64,000 bases of DNA from Anopheles merus (lineage: Eukaryota > Arthropoda > Insecta > Diptera > Culicidae): assembly GCF_017562075.2 (NCBI RefSeq), contig NC_054082.1, positions 20,220,927 to 20,284,926 of the forward strand, given 5' to 3'. The translations under genes and the position numbers were made by a program. The notes beneath the pieces are model-generated. The model had not been told where the DNA came from, ran no database searches, and saw only the letters and a list, made by a program, of their open reading frames with translations. Positions 49,705 through 64,000 of the stretch are shown piece by piece (the first letter of the stretch is position 1; each line of letters opens with the position of its first letter).

Positions 49705-50995
49705 ATGAACTTTATGTTGATTAAATGAAAATATTTGAAATTTAAATACCATGTTTATCAAAAACAGACACCAGAGCGTCAACGATTAGTTGCATTTGGA
49801 TCAGACCGTGAGCTTTTATAACAACCCTTGGGCAGGAAAGCAAACATTGATCATAAATTTAGTTGATTGTAAAAAGAAATCGATGACCATGCTATTACAG
49901 CTCTTTGTTCATCTTACAAATTACGTAAAAATTACAAAACATAAACAAATGCTCCCGTTTTAGGCTTAGGACGCTGTGGTAGTTGACCTGCTTTTTTGTT
50001 GCAGTATTAGAGATGACATTAAAGTTGACAAAACCCGACGTTTGGACACCAAAAAGGTGCAAACAACGGTGCCTTTACATACACTGTTATGAACAGAACA
50101 TAATAATTGTATTGTAATATGTTGTCCATCGACCGTCTACTAGGAAAAGCTGCTTAGGCTCTCCATGTAGCTTCAATAAAGGCTCCATTTTATGCTGTTA
50201 ACAAACTGGTTTATTAAAGTTAATGAATATTCTTGAATTTCCTTTGGTTCACACCTCTGTCAATGGATGACACAACCCTGAGCTGGGACGTTTGGCAGAC
50301 GCTTAATAAAAAAAAATCAGTTCACTATCTCGTATTGTTTGCCTCAAAACAAAATGAGCTACCGCTTGCAAATGTGCAAATGTGATTCACACCTGAAGCT
50401 GCACATTGCTTAATTACTTTGCTGCTACATCATCTCGCTGCCGCCTTCCCGTCCCCGCACTGAATATCAATTTGTTTGTACGTATAATTATGCAGCTCAT
50501 TTGTCACACCGCACACACACACACAGTGAGTGCTCTGTGCTGGGAGGGGTAAAGCAATCTCAGCAAGGATACGGCAAGACGGCATGAGGTGAGCCGAGCT
50601 CGTATCCGAAAATAGACCAAAAGCATTGTACGACGAGCTTGTACGACTTAGCCGAGCGAAGCCAAATATAAATCGCACGGATTGAATATATTTGTCGAGC
50701 TTTACGGTGCAACGGTTGGATGCGGTACGTGTGAGTGATCCAGACCGGAATCGTCGCCCGATTGCAGCTAAAAGCAGCAGCAGCAGCAGCACCCAGTTCT
50801 GCATTGCATCATTCACCCATTCCGAAAATGGAGCTTTCCACCGCACAAACGTAACGGACGTTTTTCTTTAATGATATTTTAATTGCCTTCATTTCGTACG
50901 AACTGCGTTGAGAAATCCGATGGCAATCAGTGACCTATCTTCTCCGCAGATGGGGTACCGACTGGCTTTCGCGTGATGCAAGCAGTGCTAAAGAG

Positions 50996-51034
<39 letters not shown>

Positions 51035-52430
51035 AAAGAGAGAAGAAAAACCATCATTTGCCAGCGGGACTGTAGTGGAGCAGCCTAGTCGGTCACATTC
51101 ATACCGGAATCACCGGTTTTTGCTGCTGACTGCTGGGGCTCGGTCGAATGATGTGGCAGAAATGTGGCTCTAGCCAACGGGGTAGATGGTGCCGGTATGT
51201 ATGTGTGCCCAGAAGGGAGAGTCTGGGCGACACAGTGAGGCAGAAGCAATTGGAAGCGCTGGATAACTTATCGCTGCCAATTGAATCCGGCGGGGGTTGG
51301 GGGCGGTTACGTGCGATCAATCGGTAGCAGCGAGAGTAGAATAACGAATGGGGTTGGCTAATTTTCATCTCGTAGCTAGAAGTTAATTGAGTTAATTGAT
51401 TGAAATAAGAAACGGGGCGACCGGAGCGGGCGTGATTAAATGCTTTTTCTGCTATCTCGCCACACATTTGCATCGTTCGGTGCAGGGGCAAAGGCAAATT
51501 TGCGAGTGGCCGGTTGTGTGAGCTAGCTAGAATTGATAATAAAAAGTTGAAAAAAAAAGACACACGGGATGTTCATTAAAAATCAACCAGCTTGGTATGC
51601 AGCGACCGAAAGCTCACTCACCGCTGCTTATCGGCAAATTTGGGTTTCGAGTTTTGGGTATGAAAAAAAAAACACCATACCATTGTTTGCATTGCACTGT
51701 CTCTTTTTTGTTTTAGCTTACTGTGCATGCTCAAGAGTTTCGCATTTGCAGCAACGAGCTTGCAACTTATCTGTTGTTTTTTTTCCTCTTATCAAGCACA
51801 CCACCACCGGGTTCTTGCTGGAATTGGCATAGTGCATTGATAAAACTCCGTTGGATTTCGAGTTTTTCCTTCTGCGCGCTCGAGGAAGCGCTGTGCATAA
51901 TGCAGCGCTATGGTTAAATTAAATTATTTATTTCCCAAACATGCTACCGCTGTCAAAGAGATAGTGAAATGGTGGTGAATGTGTGTTTTTGGTGCACGTC
52001 GGGCACGTGTGGGCATGCAGCAGCAGCGAAAAAACGCAACAGCTGAAACAAAACCTCAAGCTCCTGCCCCGTGTTCAGTTTTTACCTCCTTTTTCCCATC
52101 AAATTCAAACCGCCGGTTGGTTCGCCCGTTTTTCCGCTTTCTGGTTTTCTTTTTGCTGCGCGTTGCTACATTCGCCAGTAGAATTGCATCCGAAAACCCC
52201 CCACGAGCTGGGCGAAGCTAAGGGTGTGGGATTGTGGGAATACGAGCAGTGTGGGACGAGGACGAGCGTGCTGCGCTGTGGGTAAATTTATGTCAAATTT
52301 ATGAACAAAACGCTGTTCATATTTGCTTCATCCGCAGCGAATGGAGTGGCAGCACTCATTTGAAAATGAAGCAAACTCGTTTCCGAAGCATTTGCAAACA
52401 TTTGCATTTGGCGTGGAGGATACTTAGCAC
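49705..52430. other. Non-coding interval
   Basis: No gene supported. Contains a GA tract (50993-51045) and a short CAG run (50777-50791). Frames up to 154 codons on the minus strand (51099-51563) show no domain. Confidence 0.4.
50993..51045. repeat. (GA)n microsatellite
   Basis: Pure GA from about 51002 to 51030, with imperfect GA-rich edges. Confidence 0.95.
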
Positions 52431-52434
52431 TCAT

Positions 52435-52445
52435 ACACACACACA

Positions 52446-52509
<64 letters not shown>
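52435..52509. repeat. (CA)n tract, about 75 bp
   Basis: Pure CA apart from one AAAC near 52447. It gives T/H and V/C repeat frames without meaning. Confidence 0.97.
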
Positions 52510-52512
<3 letters not shown>

Positions 52513-53225
52513 TGCAAAGGAAAATCCTCGAAACGTAAAAAATGGTAGATAACGATGGCACCTGAGTGAATGTCCGGTGTGCAGGCGTTGGCGTGCATGA
52601 GCCACCAGGTAGGTCCGAGTTGAGCAGTGGCCGGGCTCATTCTTACCTCTTTCCCTGGGCGCGCGTTATGAGCCATGAAAAAGATCACATTATTCAGTAT
52701 CTTTTCTTTGTCCGGCCGAGGTGGTACGTGTCGAGGCATTGACCGTAATGATATTGCAAGGTGTTTTCATTCCTAGAGTTAATATTTACATACAACCATA
52801 CATGATGGTGTAAGATCACTAGGGCGGTTGTAATGCACTAGAAGTACCCTCTTGAACAGCATTAGTGAGCAGGGCATTGTGATTATAATTGTTATGATTT
52901 CACGTCCGGATTAAATTCATATATTAAAAAAAGATAAAAAGTTTTTTATTTCAAAGAAGCGGCATTAGACGACAAGGGAGGAATATTAGAAAATATTGTA
53001 GCTGATTACATCTCTTTCTTTCAATTTCACGCATGAAAACGGCTCTTTTGGCAACCCAATCACAACTATTTAAAATACGTTTGGACATTTTACTACTGTT
53101 AAATGCTTTCGATATGTATTTCCCCAACTTTAACTTTTCGTATCTGTTGTGTAATATTTGCTACGTTTTGGTTGATATACAGCTGGCTTTTTTAATAATT
53201 TATATATCGTTACTTTTTGGCCCCA
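52510..53225. other. Non-coding interval
   Basis: No gene, RNA or transposon recognised. Confidence 0.4.
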
Positions 53226-53238
53226 AAATGTCCCAAGA

Positions 53239-53456
53239 CCATTGATTGCTCTCGTGGTACAGTCGTCAACTCGTACGACGTCACAACATGCCCGTCAGGG
53301 GCTCAAGCCCCAAATAAACTGTGCCGTCATTCGTAGGACAGACTATCCTGCAATAGGAGGTAATTCAAAAGTCTTTGAAAGCCAACCCCACTAGTGGCAC
53401 AGGCAGGCCTTGACCGACAACGGATGTTGAGCCAAAAGAAGAAGAAAAAGAAGAAG
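53239..53456 (+). mobile_element. Sine200-like SINE (copy 4)
   Basis: Plus-strand copy with CTCGTGGTACAGTCGTCAAC at the head, GGGCTCAAGCCCC at the B-box position (one change from consensus), GGCCTTGACCGACAACGG near the end and a GAAGAAGAAAAAGAAGAA tail. It is flanked by a perfect 13-bp duplication AAATGTCCCAAGA (53226-53238 and 53457-53469). Confidence 0.93.
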
Positions 53457-53469
53457 AAATGTCCCAAGA

Positions 53470-59469
<6,000 letters not shown>

Positions 59470-60005
59470 TTTTGGGTTTATAAATTAATATTTCGAATAT
59501 GAATTCAAATCAGGAAACACGTAGGACTTAGAAGGAACTAAACCATAGGATACAGATAAAACTACTTGACTAATTAGGACTGCATGAAATGAACTACTCG
59601 AACTGCACGAATGAACTTTCTAATGAATTATGTAATGAACTATGGGACAAACGAATAACCAGTTGCAAATAGACCGGCGATTAAGGTGCACTCTTCTCAT
59701 TCTCATCAAATTTATACTAAGCTAATATCACAATCCGGTCTTATCTCATTGGCCGGTCTCATGGTACAGTCGTCAACTCGTACGACGTCACAACATGCCC
59801 GTCATGGATTCAAACCCCGAATAGACTGTGCTCCCATACGTAGGACTGACTATCCTTCTATGGAGGGTAATCCAATCCACAAGTTACTGAAATCCAACTT
59901 CACAAGTGGTACAGACAGGCCTTGACCGACAACGGTTGTTGAGCCAAAAAGAAGAAGAAGAATATCACAATCCAGCACTTTAGTGAATATATTTCATAGT
60001 ATGTT
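59470..60005 (+). repeat. Inverted duplicate, copy B (pairs with 45010-45575)
   Basis: Aligns in reverse complement with the interval at 45 kb on both sides of SINE copy 5. Single-base differences and small indels indicate an old duplication. It lacks the extra palindrome arm found in copy A, reading GGAACTAAACCATAGG where copy A has the second arm. Confidence 0.88.
59737..59960 (+). mobile_element. Sine200-like SINE (copy 5)
   Basis: Plus-strand copy: GGTCTCATGGTACAGTCGTC, GGATTCAAACCCC B box, GGCCTTGACCGACAACGGTT and a GAAGAAGAAG tail. It is flanked by AATATCACAATCC at 59724-59736 and 59961-59973. This is the better preserved member of the pair with copy 2. Confidence 0.94.
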
Positions 60006-63000
60006 CTAATTCTATACGATTTAATGTTAATACGTTGTCTTACATGCACCTTAACTGAAGGTTTAATGAAATAATTTTTAAATTTCCATTTTTTTTTTCA
60101 AAAGATATGTTCATGTTCTAGGTCAGGAATAGTTGACCATTTTAGGTTGCGTAATATACATAAACGCAGAAAATCTCTTAAACTATCGCATTCATAAAGC
60201 GGGGAAACCATTACTTCTTGCACGTGATTTGTGCTGGCCGTCTCGTTCGTTGCACTCTCCTGCGCTAAAGTGTTATAATAAACCACTTCATCGTACTCGA
60301 TTTACAGTGCTTACGCTTCGCCAAACGCACGTCGTACGTCGGGCCCGGTGGAAGCAGATGAGCACTGCGGGGTTTACAGATTTACATGCATTTTGTGCTC
60401 GGTAATGCTGGCGGTACATCAGAGCACAGCCGGGTGAAGAAGTCTTCCGCGCGTCTTCCCATTACCTGTTCGTCGTGCACGATGCACTGCCGCTTGATTT
60501 ATTGCCCTACAAGGTGGTCACCAAAATGGTCGCATGCAAGTGCACAGACACAAACGACCCAAAAAAAAAAAAGAAACTTACAAAGTCACTCGGAGCACCA
60601 CCGTCGGTGAGAAATTTAATTTTCATAATGGAAAATGGTTGTATGGTGACTTTGGGATTCTTTTTTGTTTGCTTCCACCCCTTCCCTGCTACCCTTCGTT
60701 TTACGGCAGGGCAGAATTAGGTATCCCGACGGCGGTGGAGTTGCCATTTTCGTTGCATCGTAATCACTGTTTAACTTTACGCCTTTTCCTTGTAACGCAA
60801 GCGTTGTTCCTTGTACCCGGAAGCACTTTGCCTGGGCGTGTGGCGTTCTTTTGGGGGTTAGCTTTTTGCAGCACTCAGCACGATGCGAAGGTTTTAGAGG
60901 TCAGTTTCAATTTGCTAAGAACAAGTGTGTTTGTTCGTTCCGTGAGGAATAAGTTACACTTTAAACTGACCATTTAAAGACTTGTGACAGTATTGTTTGT
61001 GTGAGTATTATAGTAAAATTGTTCAGGCAAGTATAATTTGATAAACATATTTCAACAATCTTAAATTGTATTTTTTTCGCTTGCTTTACAAAAAGCTGCC
61101 TGAGTGTTGTTCCGTCTCCCTGTAAGACCGTACGCAATTTCCTCCACCTGGGTGTGCTTGGCGAAATAGATTTCCCCAGAAGCCGGATTTGAAATCGTTT
61201 ATCCGGTAGCAACCATTTACCCTTTCGCTTTGCAGGGTTGCATAACGGTGGAAGGGTTCACCCGGGCAGCGATAGAAAGAGAGAGAGAGAGAGAGCCAGA
61301 GAGGGAGAGGGGTAGAGAGGACGCTTATCAGCGTTCGCCTTCAAATCCATTATCTTGCGCCCGGAAAGACAGCCCAGCAGCCGGTGGATTGGGAAGATTG
61401 AATTAAAATTCAAACGCCCTAAGCCTAACGATTATGGGATGTCTTTGACCAAAGTATGGCACCGGGAACCATCGTCATGTTCGCGTAGCAGCGCAAATGG
61501 TGGAGGATAAAGATAATAAGCAAAATGAGGCAAATGCATTGATTTCGGCCATGGATAGCCCCGTTTCCGTTTAGTGGTCGTAAAAAGAAAACAGCGAGCT
61601 AAGCGATTGGGCCTGCCATTGGGCCTGCCATTTTTAGCGCAACCCGCTTCCGCTTACCGAAAAAGGGACGCCGCCCGGAAACGACGTCTTATGGGCAGTG
61701 TGATGGCATTTAACCCATTGCGATGTCTTGCCAACTTGCCAATAGTTGGCGTTACGGCTGAAATGGTGCACGCCATCGAAATCGGGCGCGGGTACGATAA
61801 CGTTAGCTAGTTGAAACGGTTCGGGCTGTAAAATGATTCTGCGAGCTTTATTGCGAGCGCCGCACCCCGCTGTCGCTATATTTACCGTGTCAAATTCACC
61901 AAAATTGACATTGATTGTTGTGGTGTGCCGGCCATGAATTGAGCCGGCCTGCCATTGCTGCTCGGTTCACGCCCGGAAAACCTTTCACATGCAATTGCTA
62001 TCTTGGCGTGTAAATGTGTTTAACGGTTGCTAGACTGGAGCATGCGGATCGCTGCGGTGTGGCTAGTGGTGGAGGGTAGTTTCTAAATAATGAGCCCCAG
62101 TCATCCGTTGGGAGGGTGTATCGTTTGTAGAGGAGCAAAGTGGAAGCTCTCAACGGCATTGGCCTCATCAAAATTGGCCACGATCGGTTGTATCGATAGC
62201 TGTTTAGACACATATTGCACGGTATCTTGTATCGCGGGCATGGCTATTTATCCAACCAACGATATCATTCTAAATCGATTGATTGGTTATAAAGTAGTAT
62301 GAATGTTGTTGAAGTGCTTTGGGTTTTATAGATTGCTTCAGCGAAGCATCAGAATGAGGATCAGTTTTTTATTTAATTATTGTACGCAATTCGGATCTGA
62401 TTGCATAGTTGTTTTTGAATCTGTTGTGATATTGTTTTAAATAAATACTATATTTACAGGAAAAAAAACACTTCAAAAACAGATAAAGTCTACTGTCGAT
62501 AAACAATATGGGGTATTTCAGAGAATAAACATATTCTATCTTGTTAATAATTTTGCAACTCTCCATTAGATTCCGAAATCAACTTAATGTATTTAATATG
62601 AACAATAATAATAGCGGAAGTATTTTGAGTTATGAAGCACACCGGAAACGAGTCTTATTCAGCAAGCACACGGTGAAAGATGTTGAGTTTTGTTTACTCG
62701 GTATACTCGACAGCCCACCGGACAATATCAGTCGGACTAAAGGAGAACACGTACCTGCCATAAATACGCCCCGTTTGGTGTCCACGCTAGGACATTATAT
62801 TTAAGGCAATGTGATCCTTTTCAGCCCCAGCTTTACCACACATCCGGGTTGCACACGGGAAAGGGAAACAGTGGGATCCAACAGTTGGCCCAACGAAAGC
62901 ACACAACGAAGGCAGCGAGAAAATAAAAACCCCTTCCGCAAACGATCACCCAGGCAGGACGATTTTTGGGTGAATATTATGGTGCTTTTATGGTAAAATA

Positions 63001-64000
63001 ACGGACATATCAGACAGTTTCGTGCCGTTTTCTGATCTCATCCCTACTTCTTAAGTTTGGTCCCCAACGGTGAGTCCAACAATCACTCTAATACACTTTA
63101 TATCCCCCCATCCCGCACTGCTCGGCATTCGAGTTTGGGATATTGATGACAAAATAGGTTTAAGATTTGGTGCGCTGCCCAAAAAAAAAAGAAGTCTACC
63201 TTTGGCTGAGGTAAATAAAGTGGGATTAATCAAGGAGGAAACTGCTTCGAGTGGCTTCTTTAAACGACTGGCTGCGTGTGAGTGTATGTGTGCTCGGCGG
63301 TGAAGGTAGTGGGATTATGGAAATTGATTTTGATTCCGGTTACGCATTTGGGCGGGTTGGTTTCCCCCGTTTGGGTCCCGAACGGGGGACAGAAATTCGG
63401 CGTTGGCGTTGAGATGGGAATGTATGCAGCCGTTTAGGTAGCATTTTAATACCACAGAGGCATATAGGGAGTAAAAGAGAAAAAAAAAAGTTAAGCCACC
63501 GATTCAAGGAACCAAAAATGAGGCTTACGGAAAATATGCTGAGTTACAGCAATGATAAAGAAATGCTGGAAATTGGTTTAGTTTAACAAAATATAAATAG
63601 AGTAAATAAAATGAGTTGAAATTATATAAAAAACAACCATTAACATTCTCTTTACACTAATAACAAACACCACCATCGCGATGGGTTGTAATTGTATCCC
63701 TGAAACAATTCGAACACAACGTTTAATTTGACGGCTGCAGACAAAATAAGATGTACCAGTAGGCTTTAGGCTAAGCGGTGCTATGACTTCGTCTCCTTCA
63801 CTGTCTGAGCCTTATGCTAGCAGAAAAAAAACCGAATCTGTTTCATCTTGTAAGCTTCGTGTCGGTTTACACGGTAACTTTCCCTCCGAAGCGCACCATC
63901 CACCATCCTGGATGGATTAATTCTGCCGAACCAATAATTCTACCCTCCAGATAGTTGTACCTGTTTTCAATAAAGATTAATCGGATTAAGCATCTCAAGT
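60006..64000. other. Non-coding right end of the window
   Basis: No supportable gene over about 4 kb. A GA-rich tract lies at 61275-61320. A 68-codon ATG frame at 62598-62804 (plus) reads like ordinary protein sequence but has no recognised domain or partner exon, so it is not called. Short A-runs (about 63180-63190, 63480-63490) are present. Confidence 0.4.
61275..61320. repeat. (GA)n-rich tract
   Basis: GA dinucleotides with GAGCCAGAGAGGGAGAGGGG interruptions. Confidence 0.9.

Noticed and set aside
62598..62804. 68-codon plus-strand frame with ordinary-looking composition
   Set aside because: Too short, with no recognised family or neighbouring exon; not supportable without homology or expression data.

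Overview
The window looks like a mosquito nuclear genome, most likely an Anopheles close to the An. gambiae complex. It is eukaryotic and gene-poor, with long non-coding stretches and long dinucleotide tracts. It has five copies of a tRNA-derived SINE that I recognise as Sine200-like, a CR1-like non-LTR element, TA-flanked TIR elements, and one intron-containing gene whose protein belongs to the XK-related (XKR) membrane family. The species is an inference from these features; no database search was possible.

Layout. 1-7.6 kb: non-coding, with a 300-bp polypyrimidine tract, a 5'-truncated non-LTR retrotransposon tail, and two TA-flanked TIR elements, one of which carries another element nested inside it. 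7.8-9.8 kb: the only gene I can support, a two-exon minus-strand gene for a 634-residue XKR-type protein with a candidate polyA signal. 10.5-22.2 kb: a tandem array of a 21-bp satellite that ends at a 100-N assembly gap. 22.3-26.6 kb: a degraded minus-strand CR1-like retrotransposon (PHD-finger ORF1, endonuclease and reverse transcriptase). 26.6-35.7 kb: a second array of the same satellite. 35.7-64 kb: no supportable gene. This last part holds five SINE copies (four with clear target-site duplications), a hAT-type MITE filled with a minisatellite, a pair of inverted duplicates 14 kb apart that share one SINE insertion, three long CA/GT tracts and several GA tracts.

The most striking object is the satellite: roughly 1,000 monomers, about one third of the window. 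The monomer is 21 bp, so the period is a whole number of codons. Because the monomer has no stop in most frames, this creates open reading frames of up to about 2,100 codons on both strands, which I regard as artefacts. Each monomer has a short palindromic core, TGCGA-TTT-TCGCA. Variant monomers mark larger repeat units whose spacings are multiples, or near-multiples, of 21 bp, showing repeated block duplication. One monomer is inverted. The array begins about 0.7 kb upstream of the XKR start codon, so it is the immediate upstream neighbour of that gene. I found no evidence that it encodes protein, and it is not a CRISPR array.
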